DNA of 64,000 nt, from contig JALWOY010000102.1 in assembly GCA_027083355.1 (NCBI GenBank), forward strand, positions 1 to 64,000, given 5' to 3'. Of this stretch, positions 7,704-19,612 are shown one piece after another. A program made the translations under genes and the position numbers. The notes beneath the pieces are model-generated. The model did no database searches and had not been told where the DNA came from. It worked only from the letters and a program-made list of their open reading frames with translations. Numbering within the stretch: position 1 is the first letter of the stretch; every line of letters begins with the position of its first letter. The DNA comes from Phycisphaerales bacterium (lineage in GTDB: Bacteria > Planctomycetota > Phycisphaerae > Phycisphaerales > UBA1924).

Positions 7704-9752
7704 ATGAACACGACCCCCGTTGTGCGCTCAAAAAAGGCGTTCGGCCGAGTTTTCGGACGCCGCGGGATCGGAGAGACCGCCGGTCGGTTGACCAGAATCA
7801 ACACCCGTTGTCGCGCCGCGGCATCATTGCTGGTGGTGCTGACGGCCCCCGTCCTTGCCGGATCGCAGCCCATCAGGCCCGAGACCCCGGCGGATGCACC
7901 GGTGCACACCCCCGCCGAGAGCGAAGCCCCCGCACCCGAACCGCGTGCTGTTCAAGCCGTCGGCCCGGATGCGACCGGGGGCGACCGGATCCCGCCGGAT
8001 CGGGCGCTCTCGGCCTTCGAGACTGTCCGCGGCTGGATCGATCAGGGCCGGGTGCCCGAGACCCCCGTGGCGGGACTTCCCCGGTCGTGGATCAGCACGG
8101 TCGTCCTCCGCCGAGGCGGGCAGATCATCGGGCGGGACACGTCGATCGCCAAGGAAGCCGGTGATACATCGATGACCCTCCAGCGAGCCGCGGCGCGCGC
8201 GCTGCGGCGGGCGATCGCCCGGATCGAGGGTGATCCGGACGCGTTGCGGTCCCAACGTGTCCGAGAGGGCCTGCTCGGGTCGCGGCTGACGATCGAGTTG
8301 ACACCCCACCGGGCGGTGCCGGTTCCCGAGGACGCGGGCCGGGCCGACCTGGACGATTGGGTGCGCCCCGGGGTGGAGGGGATGCTGGTGCGTCGCGGTG
8401 AGGATGTCGCGGCGAGCACGCCGGGGCTGATGCTCGCGTTGGGCCGATCTCCCTCGAACACGTTCGTGACGCTCGTTTCGCAGCTGGCCGATGATCCTTC
8501 CAAGGCGTTGCAGCCGGCCGACGAGCTGTTCGCGCAGGGGTTTTCGCTGTCACTGTTCAACACGGTCGAGGTCGCACAGATCGAGCCCGGCGCCGCACCG
8601 CTGATCCTGCACCGCGGCGGCCGGATCGCCCCGCCGGTGCGGAGCACCGCGGAACTGCGCACACTCGCGGACTCGATCGCGGCGAATCTGATCTCGCGGG
8701 CGTGGCCGGGGGTCGAGCGGCTGGGGCTGCGGGGGACGTATGACCCGCTGACGGGCCGATTCGACGACCGCCCCGCGTCGCCTTTCGATCAGGCGTTCGC
8801 GGCCGAGGCGTTGCTGCGGTATGCCGGGGCGCCCGGGATCGAGGCGGACCGGGCCGCGAAAGCCCGATCGGCGGCGCGTGCCGTCCTGGCGGCGCTCTCG
8901 GTGGTCGAGACCGCCGAGCGGGCGCCGTGGGGCGACCCGGTCTCCGCGTCGGCGTGCCTGAGCGCACTGAACCGGATCGACAAGCTCGAAATCGAGCGAT
9001 CCGACGAACTGCGCGCCCTGCGGGACCGTTGCCTCGAACAGGTCCGCGGCGCGTACGACCCGCAGAGCGGGTTCGACCCGATGATCCCCGCGGCCGCCCG
9101 CGGGGTGGTCGCGCGGGGCCTGATCGCGTCGGCGGGGCTTGAGCCTTGGGATCGCGACGCGCGGCTGCTGCTGGCGGGGGGCGCGATCCGGGCCGCATTC
9201 CGGGACGTGCCGCCTTCGCAGCTGCTCGGGTTGATGCCCGATCTGGGGTGGGCGGAGATCGAGCTGGCCCGGGAGACGGGCGTCCGGCCGCCCGCGGCCC
9301 CGGCGCTGATTTCGCTCCGCCGGAGCGTGCTGGCGCTCAAGCTGAAGCCCGATGACCTGCTCGCCGTGGACCGCGATCTGGCGGGCGGTTTGGTGTTGGA
9401 CACGGGGGGCAGCCCGCTCCCGACGTGGCAGACACTCCGCCCGCTCGGTCTGCTGGCGATGATGCTGGGGGACGAGCAGCTGACGCCGGGGACGATCGGC
9501 TCGGGCGAGGTGCCGCGGCAGCTGATCGAGGTGCTGGATATCTCACGCTTTTTGATTCAGCTGACGGCCGAGCCGCGGCTTGGGCACATGTACGCCGACC
9601 CGGCGGCGGCGCTCGGGGGCGTGCGGGTGTCGCTGTGGGACCAGCACATGCCGTTGACGGCGTCGGCGGCCGGGCTATCGGCGTTGTGCGAGACGCTCGA
9701 CAGCATGGAGCGGATCTCGAAGCGGTCCCCGCCGACCGCGGGTACGCCCTGA
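7704..9752 (+). CDS. Large exported protein of unknown function
   Basis: The product is about 682 residues. A basic N terminus leads to a hydrophobic segment (AAASLLVVLTAPVLAG, near residues 35-50) that looks like a signal peptide, followed by a proline/alanine-rich linker. The remainder is a soluble helical domain with an arginine-rich VVLRRGGQIIGR stretch near residue 130 and an alpha-helical body (many FDQAFAAEALLRYAG-like helices) that could be an alpha/alpha toroid, but I recognise no catalytic motif. I chose the ATG at 7704 because GGGAGG precedes it at good spacing; a frame start at 7584 has no ribosome site. It sits between rpsA and gyrA in the same direction. A planctomycete-specific periplasmic protein is the safest description. 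Confidence 0.7.
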   Translation: MNTTPVVRSKKAFGRVFGRRGIGETAGRLTRINTRCRAAASLLVVLTAPVLAGSQPIRPETPADAPVHTPAESEAPAPEPRAVQAVGPDATGGDRIPPDRALSAFETVRGWIDQGRVPETPVAGLPRSWISTVVLRRGGQIIGRDTSIAKEAGDTSMTLQRAAARALRRAIARIEGDPDALRSQRVREGLLGSRLTIELTPHRAVPVPEDAGRADLDDWVRPGVEGMLVRRGEDVAASTPGLMLALGRSPSNTFVTLVSQLADDPSKALQPADELFAQGFSLSLFNTVEVAQIEPGAAPLILHRGGRIAPPVRSTAELRTLADSIAANLISRAWPGVERLGLRGTYDPLTGRFDDRPASPFDQAFAAEALLRYAGAPGIEADRAAKARSAARAVLAALSVVETAERAPWGDPVSASACLSALNRIDKLEIERSDELRALRDRCLEQVRGAYDPQSGFDPMIPAAARGVVARGLIASAGLEPWDRDARLLLAGGAIRAAFRDVPPSQLLGLMPDLGWAEIELARETGVRPPAAPALISLRRSVLALKLKPDDLLAVDRDLAGGLVLDTGGSPLPTWQTLRPLGLLAMMLGDEQLTPGTIGSGEVPRQLIEVLDISRFLIQLTAEPRLGHMYADPAAALGGVRVSLWDQHMPLTASAAGLSALCETLDSMERISKRSPPTAGTP

Positions 9753-9985
9753 GCGCACAAAGCGGGTCGATGCTCGCGATCGACACGGCCGGGGGTTTTG
9801 TGAACGGGCTGCTGCCGATTTCCGGGGCTTTCGCGGCGTCTCGGTGGGGAGAAGCGGTCGGCGGCGTCGCCGGGATTGAGAGGCCGGCGAGCCTATAATT
9901 TCGGCCACGATCCGGACGCCTGTGCGGGGTCCCGTATGTCCCTGCTGCGCTGTGTGTTGGATCGCTTTCCCGAGGAATGTCGCGC
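9753..9985 (+). promoter_or_regulatory. gyrA upstream region with consensus -10 box
   Basis: A perfect TATAAT lies at 9894-9899, about 85 bases ahead of gyrA. The nearest TTGAGA (9876-9881) is only 12 bases upstream of it, too close to be a normal -35, so the -35 element is unclear. The rest of the region shows no gene. Confidence 0.45.
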
Positions 9986-12838
<2,853 letters not shown>

Positions 12839-12851
12839 ACTCGGGGGCGTC

Positions 12852-13226
12852 ATGGCGATGGACTGGTCGGACAACATCGTGCTCGCGCAGCTCGGCGACG
12901 AACCGCTGCTTTCGGAGGAGCTGAACGGGCTTGCCGAGCGGCTGGAATCGGCGGCGTCTTCGGGCGGTCCTGTGCCGCATGTCGTGCTCGACTTCGCGGG
13001 CGTTTCGTACGTCAACAGCTCGAACATCGCCCAGCTGCTGCGTCTCAAGAGGCTGCTCGAACAATCGGGCCGGCAGCTGCGGCTGTGCGCGATGGGCGAC
13101 GAGGTCTGGTCGGTGATGATGGTGACCGGTCTGGACAAGGTCTTCCGGTTCGCGCCCGACACGATGACGGCGTTGGCGGGCCTGCAACTCGACGACGCGG
13201 GCGATCCCGCGGGTTCCGAATCCTGA
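12852..13226 (+). CDS. STAS-domain protein (anti-sigma factor antagonist-like)
   Basis: The product is about 124 residues and is essentially one STAS domain: HVVLDFAGVSYVNSSNIAQL contains the typical strand, loop and helix, with serines at the site phosphorylated in SpoIIAA/RsbV proteins. Such proteins bind an anti-sigma kinase and are controlled by phosphorylation and by SpoIIE-type phosphatases. It begins 13 bases after gyrA and ends 13 bases before the TrkA-C gene, so the three may form an operon. No anti-sigma kinase is adjacent, but a SpoIIE-type phosphatase lies at 35041-36513. The start at 12852 has only a G-rich sequence upstream; 12858 is possible. Confidence 0.8.
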   Translation: MAMDWSDNIVLAQLGDEPLLSEELNGLAERLESAASSGGPVPHVVLDFAGVSYVNSSNIAQLLRLKRLLEQSGRQLRLCAMGDEVWSVMMVTGLDKVFRFAPDTMTALAGLQLDDAGDPAGSES

Positions 13227-13239
13227 GCGGGGGCGACGG

Positions 13240-13950
13240 ATGCCGGTGATTGCCCTGTTCGTGATCGCGGCGGTGTCGCTGGTGATCGTCCGCATCGGCG
13301 CGACGGCGCTGATGATGACGGGACTGAGCCGGGACGTGGCCGATTTCCAGTCGGTGTCGGCGTTCTTCGGGGTGGGGTTCACGACGTCCGAGGCCGAGAT
13401 GGTCACGACGCACCCGGTCCGCCGGAAGATCGTCAAGTATCTGATCATCGCGGGCAACGTGGGGCTGACCAGTGCGCTGGGCGCGTTGGTCGTCACACTG
13501 ATGGACACCGAAACGGAATGGTTCGACCGGTTCCTGGCGAGCACCGGCGGCGCCTCGTCGATCCTGATCCGCCTGCTCGTCGCCGTGATCGGGTTGGGGC
13601 TGATCTTTCTTTTCTTCCGGGTCGTGATCGTCCGCCGATTGTTCGAGACGGTGATCCGGTACACGCTGGAGCACTCGGGCGCGGTGCGTGCGATGGATTA
13701 CGAGACCCTGCTGCGCGCGCACGCCGGGTATGTCGTTTCCGAGTTCGAGATCGACCCCGGGCACCCGTTCATCGGCAAGTCGCTCATGGAGCTCCGGCTC
13801 AGCTCGAGGGGGGTGCTGGTATTGGGGATCTATCGAGAGTCCGGCGAATACCTCGGCACGCCGCACAAGGACAGTACGATCCTCGCCGGGGACGTGCTGA
13901 CGGTGTACGGCCGGGAGGAGCAGATCCGCGAGGTGCTCCAGCATGCATAG
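13240..13950 (+). CDS. Membrane protein with TrkA-C (RCK-C) domain
   Basis: This 236-residue protein has about three membrane helices in its N-terminal half (residues 1-20, 66-90 and 104-130). A soluble C-terminal TrkA-C domain follows, with FEIDPGHPFIGKSLMELRL, GVLVLGIYRESGEYLGTP and AGDVLTVYGREEQI. TrkA-C domains bind small ligands such as cyclic dinucleotides or nucleotides and gate ion or solute transporters. The membrane part has no K+ filter signature, so the transported solute, if any, is unknown. It follows the STAS gene closely and may be cotranscribed with it. A mobile structured repeat begins right after its stop. Confidence 0.75.
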   Translation: MPVIALFVIAAVSLVIVRIGATALMMTGLSRDVADFQSVSAFFGVGFTTSEAEMVTTHPVRRKIVKYLIIAGNVGLTSALGALVVTLMDTETEWFDRFLASTGGASSILIRLLVAVIGLGLIFLFFRVVIVRRLFETVIRYTLEHSGAVRAMDYETLLRAHAGYVVSEFEIDPGHPFIGKSLMELRLSSRGVLVLGIYRESGEYLGTPHKDSTILAGDVLTVYGREEQIREVLQHA

Positions 13951-13951
13951 C

Positions 13952-14087
13952 GCATCTTGCGCGAAGCTATTCCGAACGCCGACGCTGCCCCCGCCAAGCG
14001 TCGGATCTTGCCGGGGATTGCTCGGCGCACTTGATCCGATACTCCGGCTGCGTGCGCAGCCCCGGTGTCGGCGTCCAGGATCACACC
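13952..14087 (+). repeat. Dispersed structured repeat, copy 1 (136 bp)
   Basis: This spacer aligns along its full length with the reverse complement of 25694-25830. Both copies keep two hairpins: CCGACGCT at 13979-13986 with AGCGTCGG at 13997-14004, and a nested palindrome at 14036-14071 with core arms around GGCTGCG/CGCAGCC. Loops differ while stems are kept. Confidence 0.75.
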
Positions 14088-14205
14088 GGGTCCCGGAGGG
14101 CAACAGGAAACACCGCTCGCAGACAGTCGCGGCCCGGCGGGGGTGCATGCAACGCCGCCCGGCGAACGCGGTACAACACATACCGGCACCGATCCGGGCG
14201 GGTCT

Positions 14206-14979
14206 ATGCTCCAAGAAATGACAACTCTCCAGACACAACCCGACCGAGCGATCTCAACCCCGGCGGTTGAATTGCGTGGCGTGCACAAGACGTATTTCAA
14301 GCCCGACGGGTCGGTGATGGTCGAGGCCGTCCGGGGGGTCGATCTTCGCATCATGCGTGGCGAATATGTCGCGATCATGGGCGCTTCGGGTTCGGGCAAG
14401 AGCACGATGATGAACATCCTGGGCTGCCTGGATCAGCCCACGAAGGGTGAATACATCCTCGACGGGCTCGACGCGCGGGGGATGGACGACGAATCGCTGA
14501 GCAGGTTCCGCGGCGAGAAGATCGGGTTCGTCTTTCAGGCGTTCAACCTGATCCCGCAGTTGACGGTCGAGGAAAATGTCGAGGTGCCGCTGTTTTATCA
14601 ATCGACGCCGGCGAAGGAACGCCGTCGGCGGGCGGTCGAGGCGCTCGAACAGGTCGGGCTCGGCGAGCGACTGGGGCACCGCCCCCGGGAGCTCTCGGGC
14701 GGGCAGCAGCAGCGCGTCGCCATCGCGCGGGCGTTGGTCACACGGCCCGTGATCCTGATGGCCGACGAGCCGACGGGGAACCTCGACAGCACAACCGGGG
14801 CTTCGGTGCTCGCGTTGTTCGATTCGCTGCACAAGGCGGGTCTGACGATCATCATGGTGACGCACGAGGACAATATCGCCGAGCATTGCCACCGCATCGT
14901 CCGGCTGCGAGACGGGCGGATCGAGTCCGACGAGCGGACCACGCGGGGTGACCGGACCCCGGCGGCGGGCGATCCGTGA
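14206..14979 (+). CDS. ABC transporter ATP-binding protein, LolD/MacB type
   Basis: The product is about 257 residues with all ABC ATPase marks: Walker A GASGSGKST, Q-loop FVFQAFNLIPQLTVEENV, signature LSGGQQQR, Walker B VILMADEPTGNLD and a switch histidine in MVTHE. The GNLDS continuation and FNL/EN pattern place it with LolD, MacB and FtsE-like type VII ATPases, which use mechanotransmission to move lipoproteins, peptides or drugs from the outer face of the membrane. No FtsX/MacB-type permease is next to it; the following gene is an exported dockerin protein. The start could be 14206 or the ATG at 14218, neither with a strong ribosome site. The C-terminal tail is short and polar. Confidence 0.85.
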   Translation: MLQEMTTLQTQPDRAISTPAVELRGVHKTYFKPDGSVMVEAVRGVDLRIMRGEYVAIMGASGSGKSTMMNILGCLDQPTKGEYILDGLDARGMDDESLSRFRGEKIGFVFQAFNLIPQLTVEENVEVPLFYQSTPAKERRRRAVEALEQVGLGERLGHRPRELSGGQQQRVAIARALVTRPVILMADEPTGNLDSTTGASVLALFDSLHKAGLTIIMVTHEDNIAEHCHRIVRLRDGRIESDERTTRGDRTPAAGDP

Positions 14980-15062
14980 GATGCGCGTGAAATCGCGGGC
15001 CGTGGCATCCGAAGGACACTCCTGTCCAGGCGATTCCGCCGACGACGCAGGAGGACCCCGAA

Positions 15063-16730
15063 ATGCGAACCAGAAGCCTCACGGCGACGATACTGCTGAC
15101 GATTCCCGCCTTCGCTTCCGGGGCCGACCTTGTGATCGGCGACACCCCGGGCGAGGTGCTGGTGGTTGATTCGCCGCTCACGATCGACGGATCGCTGGTC
15201 GTCGTCAATGACGGGCGGGTGGAGCTCGGAACGAACGGCGTGCTGCGCGTGACCGACGAGATCCAGCTGGCCGGCGACGGGGCGCTGATCGGGACCGGCG
15301 GTCGGATCGAGTTCCCGCAGACCTACGACTATGAATCGCAGTTCCTCGTGTGGGACCGGGGCACGCTCGATCTCTCCGGGACGATCATCGACGGCGGGGG
15401 GCGTTCGTTCTCGGTCGCCGTGGGCGCGTCCGTCGTGTTCAACAACGTGGAGGTCGTCGACGGGTTCGCGACGTGGGCCATATTCGACGGCGGGGATGTC
15501 GCGCTCTCGGATGTCGTCAATACGGGCGAGTTCCTCCAGCTGGGCACCTCGTCGCTGTCGATGACGCGGTGCGACTTCGTGCTGTTCTGGCTGACACTGC
15601 CCGACGGGTCGGTGGTCGACACGGCGTTGCCGCCGCCGGGCGACGTGGCCTTGTTCGAGCTGAACGACCAGACGCCGTGGGCGAGCGGGATCCCCTACAC
15701 AACGCACATCGAGGACTGCACGCAGGTGATGTGGGCGGTGATGGCGCGGGACGGGGCGGATTCGACGATCCGCGATTCGCAGCTGCGCGTCGTGGGCAGC
15801 ATCTTCGAGCACGACGACGTCATCGAGATCGTGGGGCTGGCCAACGGGGCGGTGCTCGCCGACAGCACCTTCCAGTGGGGCCGACTCCGGCACCGGTTCG
15901 TGAACACGTCGGTGATGTCGTGGAACCTGTACGCGTGGCAGCAGACCGACCTGACCATCCGCACGAGCGTGGTGGGCGAGATCTTCTCCGAGGATCAGGC
16001 GATCGTCACCGTAGAACAATCGGTCTGCGATGGGTCCGGCGGGCACATCGAGACCTCCGGGCAGGGCCAGCTGTTCTTCCTCCATTCGCTGTGCCTGACG
16101 CAGTTGACCTCGCTGGACGACTCGCTCGTGGTCGTGGCGAGTTCCTCGTTCCTCAGCCCGATCATCGACGCGACGGACGGCGCGGTGATCGCGTTCTACA
16201 ACACGCCGACGTTCGGCGACCCGCGCGCCCACGACGCGGCGACGATCTTCGATGTCGCGATCGAGCCGCTGGAAGCGACGCGGGGCGACACGGTGCCCGT
16301 CATGGGCTCGGCCCGGGTGATCCGGGGGCCGGAAAGCCCGATCGACTTCGTGTCGTACGACGTGGCGTTCTCGGACGGGGCCGGCTGGAGCCTGATCGAC
16401 GGGCCGGTGGGCGAACCGATGCCGGGCGGTGTGCTGGCGGAGTGGGACACGGCCGCGGTCGCGCCGGGGCAATACCAGATCCGCGTCTCGATGACGCACT
16501 CGGGCGGGGGCGAGCCTGTCGAGGCCCAGGCCACCGCGACGATCGGCCTGCCCGATTGCCCGGCGGACCTGGCCGAGCCGTTCGGGGTGCTCGATCTGGT
16601 GGATATCGGTGTGTTCATCAACGGGTTCAAGGCGTCGGACCCGATCGCGGATCTGGCGGACCCGTTCGGCGTGTGGGATCTGGCGGATCTTTCCGCGTTC
16701 GTCGCGTCGTTCACGGCGGGCTGCAACTGA
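15063..16730 (+). CDS. Exported beta-helix-like protein with C-terminal GC-type dockerin pair
   Basis: The 555-residue product has a signal peptide (MRTRSLTATILLTIPAFASG, cut near residue 20). A long beta-rich body follows, whose repeated turns (ADLVIGD, LTIDGSLVVV, DLSGTIIDGG, VVFNNVEVVDG) suggest a right-handed parallel beta-helix, then an Ig-like segment. The C terminus (bases 16557-16727) holds two EF-hand-like repeats, AEPFGVLDLVDIGVFINGF and ADPFGVWDLADLSAFVASF, framed by cysteines. This tag is shared by the next five genes. AGGAGG lies eight bases before the ATG. Beta-helix domains often bind or cleave polysaccharides, but no catalytic motif is visible. I expect secretion and attachment at the cell surface or in a complex. 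Confidence 0.85.
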   Translation: MRTRSLTATILLTIPAFASGADLVIGDTPGEVLVVDSPLTIDGSLVVVNDGRVELGTNGVLRVTDEIQLAGDGALIGTGGRIEFPQTYDYESQFLVWDRGTLDLSGTIIDGGGRSFSVAVGASVVFNNVEVVDGFATWAIFDGGDVALSDVVNTGEFLQLGTSSLSMTRCDFVLFWLTLPDGSVVDTALPPPGDVALFELNDQTPWASGIPYTTHIEDCTQVMWAVMARDGADSTIRDSQLRVVGSIFEHDDVIEIVGLANGAVLADSTFQWGRLRHRFVNTSVMSWNLYAWQQTDLTIRTSVVGEIFSEDQAIVTVEQSVCDGSGGHIETSGQGQLFFLHSLCLTQLTSLDDSLVVVASSSFLSPIIDATDGAVIAFYNTPTFGDPRAHDAATIFDVAIEPLEATRGDTVPVMGSARVIRGPESPIDFVSYDVAFSDGAGWSLIDGPVGEPMPGGVLAEWDTAAVAPGQYQIRVSMTHSGGGEPVEAQATATIGLPDCPADLAEPFGVLDLVDIGVFINGFKASDPIADLADPFGVWDLADLSAFVASFTAGCN

Positions 16731-16731
16731 T

Positions 16732-16762
16732 CCGAGGCTCCGAGGACGCAGCCTCGGCGTCT
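16732..16762. repeat. Short hairpin repeat of the CCGACGCT family, variant
   Basis: CCGAGGCT (16732-16739) pairs with AGCCTCGG and is followed by CGTC, the same layout as hairpins at 13979, 25779 and 44589. The stem bases differ, but pairing is kept. Confidence 0.45.
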
Positions 16763-16796
16763 CACAACCCGGTTCGTGTACGGGGACTCCGATTCT

Positions 16797-16831
16797 GAGT
16801 GAGTCTTCGAGCAAAGGCTCGGATTCACTTT
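16797..16831 (+). terminator. Weak terminator-like hairpin after the beta-helix gene
   Basis: AGTGA and CGAGC arms pair with GCTCG and TCACT around an AAAG loop, with a small bulge, followed by TTTGTG. It is plausible as the end of the 15063 transcript, although the T run is short. Confidence 0.35.
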
Positions 16832-16857
16832 GTGCCCGGACCGCTCTGCTGTACAAT
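16830..16857 (+). promoter_or_regulatory. Candidate sigma-70-type promoter of the YVTN gene
   Basis: TTGTGC (16830-16835) and TACAAT (16852-16857) are separated by 16 bases and lie 43 bases ahead of the start codon. The -10 matches five of six consensus bases, the -35 only three. Confidence 0.45.
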
Positions 16858-16899
16858 CGGTGCCCCGCGGAAAGTCCGCGAGCCGAGAGAGAGGTCGTC

Positions 16900-19407
16900 A
16901 TGCGCACACAGGTCTTCGTTCTCGCCGTTGCTGTCGCCGCCTCGGCGGTGTTCGCCGCCGACACGCCCAATCCGGACGGCGATCCTGATTTCATCACCCG
17001 TGTCGAGGTCGCGTCGCAGGTGCCCGCGCCCGTGTTCAACCGCGCCCCCCGCGGGGCCGGCGCGGGCGTGTTCGTGTTCACGGGGAGCGACCCGGAGGGC
17101 GACGCGCCGAGCGATGTGGTTTTCACGCCGGACGGGCAGACGATCATCATCGCGCACCGCGAGAGCGAGAACCTGATTCTGTGGGACGCCGACACGCGGG
17201 CGTTCGTGGGCGAGGTGCCGCTGTCGGGGCTGGCCCAGGCCGTCGATGTGACGCCGGACGGGTCGACCGCGGTGGTCGCGTGCCTCGGCAACAACAGCGT
17301 CTCGATCGTCGATCTGGGCACGCTGACCGAGACGGCGGTGATCCCCGTCGGGCAGGTGCCGGGGTCGGTGTCGATCAGCCCGGACGGGACGCGGGCGGCG
17401 GTGCACGCGGCGTTCGACGGCACGACGTACATCATCGACATCGCCTCGGCGAGCGTCGAACGCACCATTCCCGGCATCGACACCTGGTCGCGTTTCTCGT
17501 TTTCCGGCGAGGCCCCCGCGACGAGCGTGCAGTACGGCGGACCCGAGTTCATCGACAACACGCGGTTGATCAACGCCGATTTCGGCAACGACGAGGTGGA
17601 GTTCATCAACGCCGCGACGGGCGCGGTGCACCGCGTCGCCGTCGCCGACAGCCCGTTCGGCGTCGGCCTCTCGGGCGACGGGACAACGGCGGTCGTGGTG
17701 CACAGCTTCGCCGCCCGGACACTGACGGTCTTCGATCTTGCGAGCGAGACCATCAGCAGCACCTTCCCGACCACGTTCGACATGTCGGGCCCGGTCGCGG
17801 TGAACACGGACGCGTCGCGCGCGGTCGTGGCGATCCAGAACGCGGCCCAGACGATCGACCTGGCCACGGGGGTGCCCGTGGGCTTCTCGATCAACACCGC
17901 GAGCAACAACGACCTGCTCCCCACGTTCGACGGGCAGTACGCCGTCAGCATCGGTTATCGAGGTTCGATCATCGACTTCGCCACCGCCTCGCTCGTGACC
18001 AACACGAACAACGCGGTGTCGTGCGAGATCGGCGCGGTCTCGCCGGTGGATTATCGCGCGGCGATGTGCTCGACCACGTTCGGCGACGACCTCGTGGTCG
18101 TCAACACCAACGGCGGCGGGAGCGCGGGGCTCGAAGCATTCCAACTCTCCGGGCCGGCACCCGAGGGCGACCGCTGCCGGACGGCCGCGATCAGCCCCGA
18201 CGGCTCGACCGCGGTGGGCATCTCGATCTTCAGCGACACCGCAACGGTCATCGACGCGGCGACCGGGGCCGTCACGGGCTTCGCCCCCCTCGGCCAGCGC
18301 CCCAGCGGTGTGGCGATCACGCCCGACGGGACGCGGGCCGTCGTGGCCAACCTCGATTCGAACTTCGCCAGCGTGATCGATCTGGCTTCCGCGTCGACCA
18401 CCAACATCAACATCTCCCGTCGGGCCGGCGCGGTCGAGATCAGCCCGGACGGTCAATACGCCTACCTCCCCGTGGTGGCCGACGGCGACGGCGTCTGGCG
18501 GATCAACCTCGACACGATGAGCGTCGAGGGCCCGAAACTCATCACCGGGAACATGGGCGGCATCGGCTACGCCTTCAGCCAGGTGAGCGGGATCGACCTG
18601 AGCCCCGACGGGTCGAGGCTCGCGGTGGCCGGCACGTTCGACAATCTCGTCACCATCATCGACACCGCCTCGTGGACGGTCGATCGCAACGTGCCCGTGG
18701 GTGACTTCCCCACGACTGTCCGATACAACGCCGACGGCACGCGGCTGTACGTCTCGATCAAGAACACCGACCGCGTGCAGGTCATCGACACGTCCATCGC
18801 CACACCGGTGGTGATCGCGTCCATCCCCGTCGGCGACCAGCCGTGGCAGCTCGTGCCCGATACCGCCAACAACCGGCTGTATGTCAACAACTTCGGCGAC
18901 ACCGCGATCGGTGTGATCGACCTGACCACCAACACGCAGACGTCGGTCATCCCGCTGGTGAACGTCTGCACGGGATTGCGGCTCGACGCGGGCTCGGGGC
19001 TGCTCTACGCGGCCCAGTCGGACTCGATCACGACGCTGGGCGGGGCCGCGGGCTATGCGCACACCGAGAGCGGTGCGATCGCGGTGATCGACACGTCCAT
19101 CCCGGCGATCGTCGACACGATCCCGCTGGACGTCGCCCCGTCGGCGATGGCGATGGACGCGGCGGGGACGCGGTTCGTGCTGCCCGCGCCGCAGGGCGAC
19201 GGAGCGGTGCTGGTGTCGTTGTTATCGGGCTGCAACGCGGCGGACCTCGCCGAGCCGTTCGGGGCGCTTGATCTGGCGGACATCTCGGCGTTCATCGTCG
19301 CGTTCACGGGCCACGACCCGGCCGCGGACATCGCCCCGCCCGCGGGCGTGTGGGATCTGGCGGACCTTCAGGCGTTCGTCATCGCATTCACGGGCGGGTG
19401 TCCATAA
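16900..19407 (+). CDS. Exported YVTN-type beta-propeller protein with C-terminal GC-type dockerin pair
   Basis: The product is about 835 residues. A signal peptide (MRTQVFVLAVAVAASAVFAA) precedes many propeller blades with the YVTN/surface-layer pattern: TPDGSTAVVACLGNNSVSIV, SPDGTRAAV, TPDGTRAVVANLDSNFASVI, NRLYVNNFGDTAIGVIDL. Such propellers form rigid binding surfaces on exported proteins; no enzyme motif is seen. The tail (19231-19404) carries two GC-type repeats, AEPFGALDLADISAFIVAF and APPAGVWDLADLQAFVIAF, between cysteines. GAGAGAGG just ahead of the ATG at 16900 fixes the start; an open frame extends upstream to 16609 but is out of context. It is the second of six consecutive genes with this tag and has its own leader and likely promoter. 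Confidence 0.88.
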   Translation: MRTQVFVLAVAVAASAVFAADTPNPDGDPDFITRVEVASQVPAPVFNRAPRGAGAGVFVFTGSDPEGDAPSDVVFTPDGQTIIIAHRESENLILWDADTRAFVGEVPLSGLAQAVDVTPDGSTAVVACLGNNSVSIVDLGTLTETAVIPVGQVPGSVSISPDGTRAAVHAAFDGTTYIIDIASASVERTIPGIDTWSRFSFSGEAPATSVQYGGPEFIDNTRLINADFGNDEVEFINAATGAVHRVAVADSPFGVGLSGDGTTAVVVHSFAARTLTVFDLASETISSTFPTTFDMSGPVAVNTDASRAVVAIQNAAQTIDLATGVPVGFSINTASNNDLLPTFDGQYAVSIGYRGSIIDFATASLVTNTNNAVSCEIGAVSPVDYRAAMCSTTFGDDLVVVNTNGGGSAGLEAFQLSGPAPEGDRCRTAAISPDGSTAVGISIFSDTATVIDAATGAVTGFAPLGQRPSGVAITPDGTRAVVANLDSNFASVIDLASASTTNINISRRAGAVEISPDGQYAYLPVVADGDGVWRINLDTMSVEGPKLITGNMGGIGYAFSQVSGIDLSPDGSRLAVAGTFDNLVTIIDTASWTVDRNVPVGDFPTTVRYNADGTRLYVSIKNTDRVQVIDTSIATPVVIASIPVGDQPWQLVPDTANNRLYVNNFGDTAIGVIDLTTNTQTSVIPLVNVCTGLRLDAGSGLLYAAQSDSITTLGGAAGYAHTESGAIAVIDTSIPAIVDTIPLDVAPSAMAMDAAGTRFVLPAPQGDGAVLVSLLSGCNAADLAEPFGALDLADISAFIVAFTGHDPAADIAPPAGVWDLADLQAFVIAFTGGCP

Positions 19408-19612
19408 CGGGTTCCCGGTTCCCATAAACCCCGCCTGAGTGGTGTTTCCTCGGGGGGTGTTGCATGGGGATATTGCCTAATTTTCGCGTATCCATGTGAC
19501 TTCTTCCAAAGAGTGTCGCTTTGTCTTGACCCGGTATCCCCAGTCTGAGAGGATGCGGGTTGAGGATCGCCCGAGGGGGGCGACTCACAACACGCGTGCA
19601 GGAGAAGGAAAA

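Noticed and set aside
9876-9881. TTGAGA as the -35 box for gyrA
   Set aside because: It is 12 bases from the TATAAT, too close for sigma-70-type promoters.
14598-17951. Long antisense frame across the ABC ATPase and the first dockerin genes
   Set aside because: It crosses several well-supported sense genes with good ribosome sites and has low-complexity product.
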